Source: Muribaculaceae bacterium Isolate-110 (HZI) (lineage in GTDB: Bacteria; Bacteroidota; Bacteroidia; Bacteroidales; Muribaculaceae). From it: a stretch of DNA of 64,000 nt. The DNA is taken from the NCBI GenBank assembly GCA_003762875.1, contig RIBL01000003.1, positions 1-64,000 on the forward strand, written 5' to 3'. Shown here piece by piece: positions 45,428 through 54,624 of this stretch (the stretch's first letter is position 1; each line of letters begins with the position of its first letter). The notes beneath the pieces are model-generated. The model searched no databases. It was given only the letters and a program-made list of their open reading frames with translations, and was not told the origin of the DNA. Both the position numbers and the translations under genes were made by a program.

Positions 45428-45920
45428 ATACACTGAGAGCGGCATCGTAAGCAGGCTCGTCGGTGATTTCATGGACGAGGTCGCGGAAGATAACACGACG
45501 GTTTTCATCAAGAATGAGCACACAACGGGCCAGAAGTCCGGCCAAGGGTCCGTCAACGAGCTGAAGCCCATATTTCTGTCCGAAAATCGGTGAACGGAAT
45601 GCCGAACCGAAGAGCACATTCTTGATGCCCTCGATTGTGCAGAAACGCCCCATGGCAAAGGGAAGGTCCATAGAGACACATATCACCACTACGTCATCGA
45701 GCTTGGCCGCCTCTTCGTTGAAGCGTCTTACCGAGCGGGCGCAGACTTCGGTGTCGAGGCTGGGAAATACGTTTAGCACTACACGCTTGCCGGCAAAGTC
45801 GGAGCAAAGTATCTGTGAGAGGTCGGGACCGGCAAGATGAAAGCAGGGTGCGGTCTCGCCCACACCGGGCACGGTGCCACAGGTGTGACAGGGCTGGCCT
45901 TTGAAGAGAATGGTTTCCAT
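45417..45920 (-). CDS. tpx: Thiol peroxidase
   Basis: Tpx reduces peroxides with thioredoxin as donor. The 167-residue protein has the peroxidatic Cys60 in PSLDTEVCARSV and the resolving Cys94 in LPFAMGRFC, as in 2-Cys Tpx. I chose ATG 45920 (METILFKGQP); an upstream in-frame start adds eleven residues without conservation. Extra cysteines C11 and C14 lie near the N-terminus. Its 3' end overlaps a palindromic repeat. Confidence 0.93.
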   Translation of the reverse strand: METILFKGQPCHTCGTVPGVGETAPCFHLAGPDLSQILCSDFAGKRVVLNVFPSLDTEVCARSVRRFNEEAAKLDDVVVICVSMDLPFAMGRFCTIEGIKNVLFGSAFRSPIFGQKYGLQLVDGPLAGLLARCVLILDENRRVIFRDLVHEITDEPAYDAALSVLKV

Positions 45921-45969
45921 ATTATTGAGAGTTATTGATTTGGTAGTTTTCAAGAAAAGCAGAGCCCGC

Positions 45970-47157
45970 TCACAGGAGGGCTATTGACTGTAAAACAACT
46001 GTAGAGAGGTCGGAGTTGTAGCCGAGCAACACATTTTTCACCACCCCCGAAGGCGCGGCGATAATAACCACCGGGAGCGACGAGGCCCCGCAGTCGCGGG
46101 CAAGCGAGCGGGCATTGAGCAGAAGATGTTCGCCGGGACGCGTCTGCCCAACAAGCTCCTCGGCACGGTCAGCATTGGTGCCGGCCACAGCCCAGATAAT
46201 ATCGGCAGGGATTGTCGATGAATCTATGGCCGCACGCAGGTCGCGCACTATATCAGACGAAAACGACGTATCGGGGTCAAGCAGAGCCACTACCGTAGGT
46301 GCACAAAAGGCCTCGCCCCGCTGATAGGCATAACGTTCGCCCGTGACGGCGGGGAGAGTAAAGGTGGGAAGCGGCGTATCGCGGAGATTCTCGATGCGGA
46401 AATTGCTCTCGCGATATTTCTCAAAGTGCTCGGGATAGAGGGCGAGCAGAGCCTCTTCACCCATGGGGGTATCGGCAGCCGGGGCAGAGGCATAGTTCAC
46501 AGTGATGGTCTGCTCTGTGATAGACGCCGGATTGCTCTCGATGTCAATACGCAGAGGCAGATGCGTATCGCGGTCAAACCAATAGGAAGCCTGACGCACA
46601 CGCTCGCCGCGCACATCCATCACAGCCTCGAGACACAAGGCCGGATGTCCGTCGAGCGTGGTCTCCTTAGGCTCGGAGAGCGTATAGAGCGTATCGGCAG
46701 TCATAGCTCGGAGATCGCGTGCGATATAGGCGGGAAGGAGCTCGACAAACTGTGTGGCCTCCTGCACTCCGGGCTGTCGGCGCGAAGCTGTGGCCGGCAT
46801 GAACGGCGCAGGGTCCCAGGATGTGTGATATTCACGCAGCCGATGGTCACGATAGCGATAGAGGTTGCCGGTAAAGTAGGAAGTCCACCCCTCGGTCGGT
46901 CCTGACGGCGTGTCGAGCTGCCATCCTATGAGATAAGCACAGGGTGACAGCGTGTCGGCGGGAGTCGGCACAGAAGAGAGACTAAGCCGATACACCACAT
47001 CGTCGTCACGGCTGGGAAGTGTGACACTGTAAGTAACAGATGCATTATAGGCGGGGGCCGCTGACAGACCCTCTATAATGTCAGCAATCCCCCGGGCCGA
47101 AAGGCTCAGGGGACTTAACGCTGCTAACACCATTAACAATCTTGCTATCCCTTTCAT
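45970..47157 (-). CDS. Secreted protein with degenerate thioredoxin-like C-terminus
   Basis: The roughly 395-residue protein has a signal peptide (GIARLLMVLAALSPLSLSA), a LolA/DUF2092-like beta domain (about 30-245; TYSVTLPSRDDD, YWFDRDTHLPLRIDIE) and a C-terminal region resembling a thioredoxin-like fold (PLPTFTLPAVTGERYAY, then VALLDPDTS). It lacks the CxxC redox motif. Function unknown; a periplasmic lipid or protein chaperone role is possible. It lies 49 bp upstream of tpx, so the pair may be co-transcribed. Confidence 0.65.
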   Translation of the reverse strand: MKGIARLLMVLAALSPLSLSARGIADIIEGLSAAPAYNASVTYSVTLPSRDDDVVYRLSLSSVPTPADTLSPCAYLIGWQLDTPSGPTEGWTSYFTGNLYRYRDHRLREYHTSWDPAPFMPATASRRQPGVQEATQFVELLPAYIARDLRAMTADTLYTLSEPKETTLDGHPALCLEAVMDVRGERVRQASYWFDRDTHLPLRIDIESNPASITEQTITVNYASAPAADTPMGEEALLALYPEHFEKYRESNFRIENLRDTPLPTFTLPAVTGERYAYQRGEAFCAPTVVALLDPDTSFSSDIVRDLRAAIDSSTIPADIIWAVAGTNADRAEELVGQTRPGEHLLLNARSLARDCGASSLPVVIIAAPSGVVKNVLLGYNSDLSTVVLQSIALL

Positions 47158-47263
47158 AAACAATAGTTGGTACGTTCATTATATACAACGGCGCGAGGCG
47201 GACAATGGTTCACAGTTTTGCTAAAAAACCTCAACAAATTTCAAACGGCTCCTGATAAATCAA

Positions 47264-47317
47264 AAAAGGACAAAAGAGACACAAGCCACACAGGGCTCAT
47301 GCATCCTTTGTCCTTTT
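47264..47317. terminator. Hairpin downstream of rplS
   Basis: AAAAGGACAAA (47264-47274) pairs with TTTGTCCTTTT (47307-47317) around a 32-nt loop, between the rplS stop and the secreted-protein gene. The arm GACAAAAGAGACACAAG resembles words in the repeats at 21481, 22919 and 60399. Confidence 0.7.
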
Positions 47318-47342
47318 GAGACTTTTGTAATCCCGCAGGGGA

Positions 47343-47702
47343 TTAGTCCTTCTTCACTATGCGACGCTCCTTGATACGGGCCTTCTTGCCTGTGAGGCTG
47401 CGCAGATAGTAGAGCTTGGCGCGACGCACCTTGCCATACTTGTTGATAGTGATCGAGTCGATGAAGGGAGACTCGAGGGGGAAGATACGCTCTACACCGA
47501 TGTTGTCGGAGATTTTGCGTACTGTGAAGCGTTTCTTGTCACCTTCGCCCGAGATGCGGATAACCACACCGCGATACTGCTGGATACGCTCCTTGTTGCC
47601 TTCCTTGATGCGGTAAGCTACTGTGATAGTGTCGCCCGGCTGGAAGTCGGGGTGCTGCTTGCCGGTGGCAAATGCCTCGTTGACAACCTTAATTAAGTCC
47701 AT
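47343..47702 (-). CDS. rplS: 50S ribosomal protein L19
   Basis: L19 lies at the subunit interface of the ribosome. The 119-residue protein has the family pattern [29 protein letters not shown] and a basic C-terminus with [21 protein letters not shown]. Length is normal. Single gene with its own -7 box (TACCTTTG, 47796-47789 on the minus strand). Confidence 0.96.
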   Translation of the reverse strand: MDLIKVVNEAFATGKQHPDFQPGDTITVAYRIKEGNKERIQQYRGVVIRISGEGDKKRFTVRKISDNIGVERIFPLESPFIDSITINKYGKVRRAKLYYLRSLTGKKARIKERRIVKKD

Positions 47703-47788
47703 TTTTCTATACGTATATTAAAAATGTTAACAATGCCGCAATGTAGCGGGCAGCATGTCCCGTCCAGAGATTGCGGATTTACAGACTG

Positions 47789-47796
47789 CAAAGGTA
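47789..47796 (-). promoter_or_regulatory. -7 box of rplS
   Basis: On the minus strand TACCTTTG (47796-47789), 87 nt upstream of the start codon. No TTG at the usual upstream distance; the flank is AT-rich. Confidence 0.6.
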
Positions 47797-47965
47797 CATA
47801 AATTAATTTAAAATGGAAAATTTAAAGTGTAAAATTATTGACGTCGTGCACATTATGCGATAACGATAGCCACATATGGCACGATAGCAGAGTGAAATAA
47901 TGTTAAAAATACCAAAAACTTTTATCTAAATATCCCTATTTCGAGGCTTTTACACATATTATTAG

Positions 47966-47973
47966 TAACTTTG
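47966..47973 (+). promoter_or_regulatory. -7 box of the rimP-nusA-infB operon
   Basis: TAACTTTG matches TAnnTTTG; start expected at 47977-47980. The upstream element is weak (TTTC 22 nt upstream). Confidence 0.65.
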
Positions 47974-47988
47974 CAAACGCTAAGTCAC

Positions 47989-48020
47989 GGAGGAGGCCAC
48001 CCAGCTTCCTCCTCCTTTTT
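47989..48020 (+). terminator. Leader terminator/attenuator before rimP
   Basis: GGAGGAGG (47989-47996) pairs perfectly with CCTCCTCC (48008-48015) around an 11-nt loop and is followed at once by five T, then an ATG in frame with rimP. The hairpin begins about 10 nt after the predicted transcription start, so most polymerases would meet an intrinsic terminator before the operon's genes. NusA, encoded in this operon, acts on such hairpins. The CCUCC strand also equals the anti-Shine-Dalgarno sequence. Confidence 0.7.
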
Positions 48021-48032
48021 ATGTTTTCCATT

Positions 48033-48506
48033 ATGATTGACAAGGAGAAAATCGCGGCACTCGTAGAGCAGGCCATAGAAAATACAGACGCATATGTGGT
48101 GGAGCTGACAGTGTCGGCCGACAATGACATCGTGGTAGAGCTTGACTCGGCCACCGGCGTCGACCTTGACTTCTGCACCGAAGTGAGCCGCAAGCTCAAC
48201 GACGCGCTCGACCGCGACGTTGAGGACTATTCGCTCGAAGTGGGTACAGCATCGCTGTCGGCCCCGTTTAAGGTGAAGCAGCAATATGACAAGCATATAG
48301 GCGACGAAGTGGATGTCCTGACCCGCGACGGCCGCAAGCTCAAGGGCACACTCACGGCAGTGAGCGAGGACGGCTCGACTTTTACAGTCGAAATCACCCG
48401 CAAAGTCAAGGAGCCGGGAACCAAACGTCCCGTGATGGTTACCGAGCCCGAGACTCTGGCCGTAGCCGACTGCAAGCAGGTGACATATCACTTCGACTTC
48501 AAATAA
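48033..48506 (+). CDS. rimP: Ribosome maturation factor RimP
   Basis: RimP helps assemble the 30S subunit. The 157-residue protein has the N-terminal alpha/beta domain (IAALVEQAIENTDAYVVEL, VDLDFCTEVSRKLNDALDRD) and the C-terminal SH3-like domain (about 85-157). ATG 48033 fits the family N-terminus; an in-frame ATG four codons upstream follows the leader hairpin directly. First gene of the conserved rimP-nusA-infB operon. Confidence 0.9.
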   Translation: MIDKEKIAALVEQAIENTDAYVVELTVSADNDIVVELDSATGVDLDFCTEVSRKLNDALDRDVEDYSLEVGTASLSAPFKVKQQYDKHIGDEVDVLTRDGRKLKGTLTAVSEDGSTFTVEITRKVKEPGTKRPVMVTEPETLAVADCKQVTYHFDFK

Positions 48507-48564
48507 CCAAGCGATTATCAACGAAACAATATAAAAACAAATATACCTTAATATATAATATATT

Positions 48565-49875
48565 ATGGCCAGAAAAGAGGAAGCTCCCAACATGGTGGAG
48601 CGGTTTGCCGAATTTAAAGAACTCAAGAATATCGACAAGACCACTATGATAAGTGTGCTTGAGGAGTCGTTCAGAAACGTGCTCGCCAAGATGTTTGGCA
48701 CCGACGAGAACCTCGATGTCATCATGAACCCCGACAAGGGCGACGTGCAGATATTCCAGAACCTCGAGGTAGTGCCCGACGGCGAGGTCACCAACCCCAA
48801 CCTCCAGATATCACTGTCGGACGCACGCGCCGACGAAGACCCCGATGTTGAGATCGGCGAGGAGCACACCAAAGAGATATTCTTTGCCGACTTTGGCCGC
48901 CGTGCCATCCTCAATCTGCGCCAGACCCTCCAGTCAAAGATTCTCGACCTCCAGAAAGAAGCCATCTATGCTAAATTCAAGGAAATGGAAGGCGAACTGG
49001 TGTCGGGCGAGGTATATCAGACCTGGAGCCGCGAGACCCTCCTCATGGACGACGAGAAAAACGAGCTGCTTCTGCCCAAGCACGAATCAATCCCCGGAGA
49101 CTTCTTCCGCAAGGGCGAGACAGTGCTGGCCGTAATCTCCAACGTCGACAACAAAAACAACAATCCCAAGATTACAGTATCGCGCACAAGCGACGTGTTT
49201 CTGCGCCGCCTCTTCGAGCGGGAAGTCCCCGAGATACTCGACGGCCTCATCAGCATCAAGGCCGTGGCCCGCATCCCCGGCGAACGCGCCAAGATAGCCG
49301 TAGAGAGCTTTGACGACCGCATCGACCCCGTGGGCGCATGCGTGGGCGTGAAAGGCTCGCGCATACACGGCATCGTCCGCGAGCTCCACAACGAGAACAT
49401 CGACGTAATCAACTACACAGCCAACCCCTCGCTCTTCATACAGCGCGCACTCAGCCCCGCCAAAGTATCATCGATACACCTTGACGAAGAGGCCAAGAAA
49501 GCCGAAGTGTTCCTGCGCCCCGAAGAGGTGTCACTCGCCATCGGCAAGGGGGGTATGAACATCAAGCTCGCCTCGATGCTCACAGGCTACACCATCGACG
49601 TTTACCGCGACACCCCCGAGCAGGTGGACGAAGACATCTACCTCGACGAGTTTAAGGACGAAATCGACAGCTGGGTCATCGACGCCCTCAAGAACATGGG
49701 TTGTGTCACTGCCAAAAACGTACTCAACACTCCGCGCCAGGTGCTCATCGATCAGGCCGACCTCGAGGAAGACACCGTCGACAATGTCATCGCCGTGCTC
49801 AAGGCTGAGTTTGAGGACGAACCCGAGACTGAGTCAGAGCCCGAATCTGAATCAGAGGGACAGGAGACTTTATAA
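48565..49875 (+). CDS. nusA: Transcription termination/antitermination factor NusA
   Basis: NusA binds RNA polymerase and modulates pausing and termination. The 436-residue protein has the N-terminal polymerase-binding domain (about 1-130), an S1 domain (about 140-205), two KH domains (VGACVGVKGSRI and AIGKGGMNIKLASMLTGYTIDV) and an acidic C-terminal repeat tail (ESEPESESEG). Second gene of the operon, whose leader carries a hairpin NusA could act on. Confidence 0.95.
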   Translation: MARKEEAPNMVERFAEFKELKNIDKTTMISVLEESFRNVLAKMFGTDENLDVIMNPDKGDVQIFQNLEVVPDGEVTNPNLQISLSDARADEDPDVEIGEEHTKEIFFADFGRRAILNLRQTLQSKILDLQKEAIYAKFKEMEGELVSGEVYQTWSRETLLMDDEKNELLLPKHESIPGDFFRKGETVLAVISNVDNKNNNPKITVSRTSDVFLRRLFEREVPEILDGLISIKAVARIPGERAKIAVESFDDRIDPVGACVGVKGSRIHGIVRELHNENIDVINYTANPSLFIQRALSPAKVSSIHLDEEAKKAEVFLRPEEVSLAIGKGGMNIKLASMLTGYTIDVYRDTPEQVDEDIYLDEFKDEIDSWVIDALKNMGCVTAKNVLNTPRQVLIDQADLEEDTVDNVIAVLKAEFEDEPETESEPESESEGQETL

Positions 49876-49906
49876 AGTTTAGAGTTTAGAGTTTAAACTT
49901 TAGACT
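49872..49906. repeat. AGTTTAGAGTTTAGAGTTTAA repeat between nusA and infB
   Basis: Right after the nusA stop codon the unit AGTTTAGAG is repeated, then TTTAAACTTTAGA. It is a plain A/T copy of the dispersed intergenic family, here inside an operon rather than between transcription units. Confidence 0.55.
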
Positions 49907-49961
49907 GCACTCCGCCCCATCACATCAACGATTAAAACAACAGCTTCGTTAACAACATTAT

Positions 49962-52913
49962 ATGCCGAGAATAAAAATAAGTCAAGCCGCCAAGGAATTT
50001 AACGTCTCCATCCCCACCGTGGTGGAGCAATTACAGAAAAAAGGCATCACCATCGATGCCAACCCTAACACACGTATCGACGAAGCCGCTTACGACATAC
50101 TTGTGGAGGCCTTCCAGCCCGACCGCAAAGTGCGCGAGCTCATCGAAAAGAAGCGTCACGACAAGGAGGCCGAGAAGTCTGCCCCTGCCTCGCAGGATGA
50201 GGTAAAGATAGCCGCCCCCAGTCCCGGCATAGAATTTAAGGTGCTCGGCAAGATTGACCTTGACGCCAACAACAATGCCGTCAAGGAGAAGGCCCCAGCC
50301 CGCGAGGCTGCCGCTCCGGCTCCCGTGCCCGTAAAGGCCGAGACTCCCGAAGAAGAGAAGAAACCCGAAACTCCCGCACCCGTAAAGGCCGAAGCTCCCA
50401 AAGAAGAGAAGAAACCCGAGGCTCCTGCGCCCGTAAAGGCCGAAGCTCCCAAAGAGGAGAAAAAGCCCGAAGCCCCCGCGCCCGTAAAGGCCGAAACCCC
50501 CAAAGAGGAGAAGAAACCCCAGGCTCCCGCGCCCGTAAAGGCCGAAACTCCCAAAGAAGAGAAGAAACCCGAGGCCCAGCCGCAGGCTGAGCCCGCAACG
50601 GCATCGGCAGAACCCGAAGTGTTCCGCTACAGCCCCGAACCCCAACTGACCGGTCCCAAGGTGCTCGGCCACATTGACCTCACATCGCTCAACCAGTCGA
50701 CCCGCCCCAAAAAGAAAACCAAAGAAGAGCGTCGCAACAGCCGCAATGGCCAGGCCGGCGCGCAAGGCGCACAGGGTGGTCAGGGCGCACAAGGCTCCAA
50801 CAACAACAACCGCAAGAAGCGTCAGCGCATCGGCGGCAAAGAGAAAATCGACATCGAAAAGGCCGGCAAGCAGAATCCCGAAGGCGGCAACCGCGGCGGA
50901 CAAGGCGGCGGTGGCAACCATCAGGGCGGACAGGGCGGCAACAATCGCGGCGGCAATGACCGCGGACGCGGCAAAGACCGCAACAAGCGTCCCGTACACA
51001 CCGAAGTCAACGAGGAGGACGTACAGAAGCAGGTGCGCGAGACTCTTGCCCGCCTCACCTCCAAAGACAAGGGCCAGAAGAAGGGCGCGAAGTGGCGTAA
51101 AGAGAAGCGCGAAGCCTTTGCAAACCGCGCCAACGAAGCGGCAGCCGAGGCAGCAGCCGAAAGCCGCGTGCTCCAGATAACCGAATTTGTGACAGCCAAT
51201 GACCTTGCGGTGATGATGGACGTGCCCATCAACAACGTCATCGCCACCTGCATGAACATAGGTGTGATGGTATCGATCAACCAGCGTCTTGATGCCGAGA
51301 CCATCAACATCGTGGCCGAAGAGTTTGGCTTCACCACAGAATATGTATCGGCCGAAGTATCGGACGCCATACAGCAGGAGGTGGACAGCGAGGAAGACCT
51401 CACCACACGTCCGCCGATCGTGACCGTCATGGGCCACGTAGACCACGGCAAGACCTCGTTGCTCGACTATATCCGCAACGCCAACGTAATCGCCGGCGAG
51501 GCCGGAGGCATCACCCAGCACATCGGAGCTTACAACGTGAAACTCTCCGACGGACGCCACATCACATTCCTCGACACCCCGGGCCACGAAGCCTTTACCG
51601 CCATGCGTGCCCGCGGAGCCAAGGTGACCGACCTCTGTATCATCATCGTGGCAGCTGACGACAACGTCATGCCGCAGACCATCGAGGCCATCAACCACGC
51701 CTCGGCAGCCGGTGTGCCCATCGTGTTTGCCATCAACAAGATAGACAAACCCACAGCCAATCCCGACAAAATCAAGGAGGAGCTGGCCCAGATGAACTAT
51801 CTCGTCGAAGAATGGGGCGGAAAATATCAGAGCCAGGACATATCGGCCAAGAAAGGCATCGGTGTGGACGAGCTCATGGAGAAAGTGCTCCTCGAGGCCG
51901 AGATGCTTGACCTCAAGGCCAACCCCGATCGTCGCGCCGTAGGCTCAATCATCGAGTCGTCGCTCGACAAGGGTCGCGGCTATGTAGCCACCGTGCTCGT
52001 GCAGAACGGCACGCTCCGCGTGGGCGACGTGATACTCGCCGGCACACACTTCGGCAGGGTAAAGGCCATGTTCAACGAACGTAACCAGCGCATCAAGGAG
52101 GCCGGACCGGCCGAACCGGCTCTCATACTCGGTCTGGACGGCGCGCCCACCGCAGGCGACACCTTCAACGTGATGGAGACCGAGCAGGAAGCACGCGAGA
52201 TAGCCGGAAAGCGTCTGCAACTGCAGCGCGAACTCGGACTCCGCACCGCCAAGCGCACCACTCTCGAGGAAATCGGACGCCGCCGCGCCATAGGCAACTT
52301 CCACGAGCTTAACATCATCGTCAAGGGCGACGTGGACGGCTCTATCGAAGCCCTCTCCGACTCGCTCATCAAGCTCTCGACCGAGGAAATCAAGGTCAAT
52401 GTGCTCCACAAGGCCGTGGGAGCCATCTCGGAGAGCGACGTCACACTGGCCGCCGCATCCGACGCCATCATCATCGGCTTCCAGGTACGTCCCTCGCAGG
52501 CCGCACGCCGTGCAGCCGAGCACGACGGCGTGGAGATACGTCTCTACTCAGTCATCTACCAGGCCATCGAAGAGGTCAAGGACGCAATGTCGGGCATGCT
52601 TGCTCCCGAAATCAAGGAGGAAGTCACCGGTACAGCCGAAGTGCTCCAGACATTCCACATCTCCAAGGTGGGAACCATCGCCGGAGCCATTGTGCGCGAG
52701 GGCAAAATCAAGCGTGGAAGCAAGGTGCGCCTCATCCGCGACGGCATCGTACGCTACACCGGCGAACTCGGTTCGCTCAAGCGCATGAAGGACGACGTCA
52801 AAGAGGTTACCTCGGGCTATGACTGCGGTCTCTCCATAGCAGGCTACAACGACATCCAGGAAGGCGACATCATCGAAGGCTTCGAAGAAGTCGAGGTAAA
52901 GAAGAGCCTCTGA
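49962..52913 (+). CDS. infB: Translation initiation factor IF-2
   Basis: IF-2 brings initiator tRNA to the ribosome. The 983-residue protein has an N-terminal IF2_N domain (about 1-55), a low-complexity linker (about 60-400) with five perfect-period 17-residue repeats (residues 123-207) and Gly/Gln/Asn-rich stretches, a second IF2_N-like segment (about 405-460), the GTPase domain with G1 GHVDHGKT (491-498), NKID and later domains II-IV. The long linker is common in Bacteroidetes; the 51-bp repeat may vary between strains. Confidence 0.96.
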   Translation: MPRIKISQAAKEFNVSIPTVVEQLQKKGITIDANPNTRIDEAAYDILVEAFQPDRKVRELIEKKRHDKEAEKSAPASQDEVKIAAPSPGIEFKVLGKIDLDANNNAVKEKAPAREAAAPAPVPVKAETPEEEKKPETPAPVKAEAPKEEKKPEAPAPVKAEAPKEEKKPEAPAPVKAETPKEEKKPQAPAPVKAETPKEEKKPEAQPQAEPATASAEPEVFRYSPEPQLTGPKVLGHIDLTSLNQSTRPKKKTKEERRNSRNGQAGAQGAQGGQGAQGSNNNNRKKRQRIGGKEKIDIEKAGKQNPEGGNRGGQGGGGNHQGGQGGNNRGGNDRGRGKDRNKRPVHTEVNEEDVQKQVRETLARLTSKDKGQKKGAKWRKEKREAFANRANEAAAEAAAESRVLQITEFVTANDLAVMMDVPINNVIATCMNIGVMVSINQRLDAETINIVAEEFGFTTEYVSAEVSDAIQQEVDSEEDLTTRPPIVTVMGHVDHGKTSLLDYIRNANVIAGEAGGITQHIGAYNVKLSDGRHITFLDTPGHEAFTAMRARGAKVTDLCIIIVAADDNVMPQTIEAINHASAAGVPIVFAINKIDKPTANPDKIKEELAQMNYLVEEWGGKYQSQDISAKKGIGVDELMEKVLLEAEMLDLKANPDRRAVGSIIESSLDKGRGYVATVLVQNGTLRVGDVILAGTHFGRVKAMFNERNQRIKEAGPAEPALILGLDGAPTAGDTFNVMETEQEAREIAGKRLQLQRELGLRTAKRTTLEEIGRRRAIGNFHELNIIVKGDVDGSIEALSDSLIKLSTEEIKVNVLHKAVGAISESDVTLAAASDAIIIGFQVRPSQAARRAAEHDGVEIRLYSVIYQAIEEVKDAMSGMLAPEIKEEVTGTAEVLQTFHISKVGTIAGAIVREGKIKRGSKVRLIRDGIVRYTGELGSLKRMKDDVKEVTSGYDCGLSIAGYNDIQEGDIIEGFEEVEVKKSL
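50328..50582 (+). repeat. 51-bp tandem repeat, five copies, inside infB
   Basis: Five in-frame copies of 51 bp (50328, 50379, 50430, 50481 and 50532) encode PVKAExPxEEKKPExPA units. Copies differ by a few third-position and Ala/Thr changes. The region can expand or shrink by whole codons without frameshift. Confidence 0.92.
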
Positions 52914-52931
52914 GAAAAAGAGTGAATAATT

Positions 52932-52981
52932 GAATGTTGGATTTTGGATGCCGTCACATCGACATTCAGGATTCAACATTC
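52932..52981. terminator. Inverted repeat after infB
   Basis: GAATGTTG (52932-52939) pairs with CAACATTC (52974-52981). Between and around them TTCA/TGAA words repeat. No U-run; likely a weak terminator or an mRNA 3' structure between infB and the ftsB-like gene. Confidence 0.5.
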
Positions 52982-53020
52982 AACTTTAAAAGACATCATA
53001 ACGGAACTGACATTCTGACG

Positions 53021-53311
53021 ATGAGCGAATTTATAAACTGGTGCCGGCGTTACCTCTCTTTCACGCTGCTTGCCGCGCTGATAGTATTGTCGGTCGTATT
53101 GTTTTTCAATGAGAACTCCCTCATAAGCACTATCGACCAAGAGCAGCGCATCGACGAGCTGAAAGCCCAGATCGAGGATGCCACCGACACACTGACCTAT
53201 TATCGCGAACTCAACCGCTCGCTCAACAATGACCGCGAGACGATGGAGCGCATAGTGCGTGAGCAACACCACATGCAGCACCCCGACGAGGACGTGTATA
53301 TATTTGAATGA
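53021..53311 (+). CDS. Septum formation initiator protein, FtsB/DivIC-like
   Basis: The 96-residue protein has one membrane helix (YLSFTLLAALIVLSVVLFF, about 11-29) and a periplasmic coiled coil (about 38-82; STIDQEQRIDELKAQIEDATDTLTYYREL). This layout is that of FtsB/DivIC, which join FtsL and FtsQ in the divisome. I chose ATG 53021; upstream in-frame codons lie in the inverted repeat. Confidence 0.85.
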   Translation: MSEFINWCRRYLSFTLLAALIVLSVVLFFNENSLISTIDQEQRIDELKAQIEDATDTLTYYRELNRSLNNDRETMERIVREQHHMQHPDEDVYIFE

Positions 53312-53396
53312 TAATATAACCCCTGCCCGAAGGACAAACACCCCGCAGGTTAACCTCATAACCTTATAACCTTTGGCCGCAGGCCAAGTAAAAACA

Positions 53397-53813
53397 ATGG
53401 CAAAAAACAGAATAGCCACCATTCTCGCAATGCTGGGACTGCTGCTGATAATGGCGGCAGTAGCCCTGCCCGTGCTCCACGTTGCCCGCATGGCAGTCAC
53501 ATGGACCTACGCCACAGGAGCACTGCTGCTCATCATAGGACGATTCATGCAAAAGCCCCCCGCCGGAGCCTCGCTCAAACTGCGCCGTCTGCTGCGCATG
53601 GAGATATGGACCGCACTGGTGTTTGTAGCCGGAGCCGTGTTTCTCTTTCTTCCCGTCAAGCCTGGAGCCGGAGAAGGCAACGACTGGATAGCGTTCACAC
53701 TGGCCGGAGGAGTGCTCACACTCTACACATCCATCATGATACCGCGCCAGAAGCTCGAAAACACGACTGAAAACGATGTGAAATCCAAAGCTAAAAAGCG
53801 TCCCAAAAAGTAA
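53397..53813 (+). CDS. Small membrane protein of unknown function
   Basis: The 138-residue protein has about four hydrophobic segments (about 7-27, 33-51, 67-88, 95-113) and a Lys-rich tail (about 118-138). I do not recognise the family. It sits between the ftsB-like gene and coaX. ATG 53397 is preferred to a TTG eight codons upstream. Confidence 0.6.
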   Translation: MAKNRIATILAMLGLLLIMAAVALPVLHVARMAVTWTYATGALLLIIGRFMQKPPAGASLKLRRLLRMEIWTALVFVAGAVFLFLPVKPGAGEGNDWIAFTLAGGVLTLYTSIMIPRQKLENTTENDVKSKAKKRPKK

Positions 53814-53851
53814 AAAAAGCTGAAAATTACAGTATATTCACAAGTAATTAG

Positions 53852-53859
53852 TATTTTTG
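53852..53859 (+). promoter_or_regulatory. -7 box of the coaX operon
   Basis: TATTTTTG matches TAnnTTTG and lies 24 nt before the GTG of coaX. No clear TTG upstream. Confidence 0.6.
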
Positions 53860-53883
53860 CAGCTCTAAACACCATCAATCGAC

Positions 53884-54624
53884 GTGGCCCATTATCTCAC
53901 CATCGATCAAGGCAACACCGAGGCCAAGATAGCCCTGTGGAACGACTCGGAGCTCGAGGAGTTCCGCATGGAGCCGGCACTCACCCCCAATAAAGTGAGC
54001 GACTTTGCAGGCGGACGCACTCTGGCAGGTACTATGTATTGCTCCGTAGCCCGCGAGGACGTGGACATACTGCGCCGTCTGTTACACCTGTGCCCGCGGG
54101 CCATGCGCCTCACCCCCGACACGCATCTGCCCATACGGATCGACTACGCCACCCCTACGACTCTCGGAGCCGACCGCGTGGCCGCTGCCGTAGGAGCATG
54201 GGCCGACTATGCCGGACACCCTATACTGGTGGTAGACGCCGGCACTGCCGTCACCTATGACTATGTGGACGCCGAAGGCACATATCACGGAGGCAACATA
54301 GCTCCCGGCATATCTATGGAGCTGCGAGCCCTCCATGAGTTCACGGCACGTCTGCCACTGGTGCCCTTTCCCGAAAACATGCCCCGGCTATGCCGCAGGC
54401 TCTTCGGTCACGACACCCGCACAGCCATAGCCCTCGGAGCCGTCTATTCGGTGGTGTCGTCAATCAACTATTACCGCGACCATCTGCCCGAAAACACCAT
54501 CGTAGTGCTCGGCGGAGGATGCGGCCATCACCTCGCTTCAGTCTGCGACTTTGACACACGGGTGGACGAGCACCTGGTGAGCAAAGGTCTAAACCGTATA
54601 TTGCTTTACAATGAAACTCTTTAG
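53884..54624 (+). CDS. coaX: Type III pantothenate kinase
   Basis: CoaX phosphorylates pantothenate, the first step of CoA synthesis. The 246-residue protein has the ASKHA-type motifs DQGNT (8-12; usual DIGNT), GADR (95-98) and DAGTAVTYD (118-126). It starts with GTG, the only reasonable start before DQGNT. Its end overlaps the next gene by 14 bp; gene order coaX-OMP-lptC-corC is usual in Bacteroidales. Confidence 0.92.
   Translation: MAHYLTIDQGNTEAKIALWNDSELEEFRMEPALTPNKVSDFAGGRTLAGTMYCSVAREDVDILRRLLHLCPRAMRLTPDTHLPIRIDYATPTTLGADRVAAAVGAWADYAGHPILVVDAGTAVTYDYVDAEGTYHGGNIAPGISMELRALHEFTARLPLVPFPENMPRLCRRLFGHDTRTAIALGAVYSVVSSINYYRDHLPENTIVVLGGGCGHHLASVCDFDTRVDEHLVSKGLNRILLYNETL

Noticed and set aside
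50328-50582. CRISPR-like array
   Set aside because: The repeats are in-frame, have no spacers and lie in the coding linker of infB.
50031-51698. Long open frame (555 codons) on the minus strand opposite infB
   Set aside because: It mirrors the low-complexity IF-2 linker and shows only Leu/Gly/Val repeats. IF-2 motifs on the plus strand are clear.
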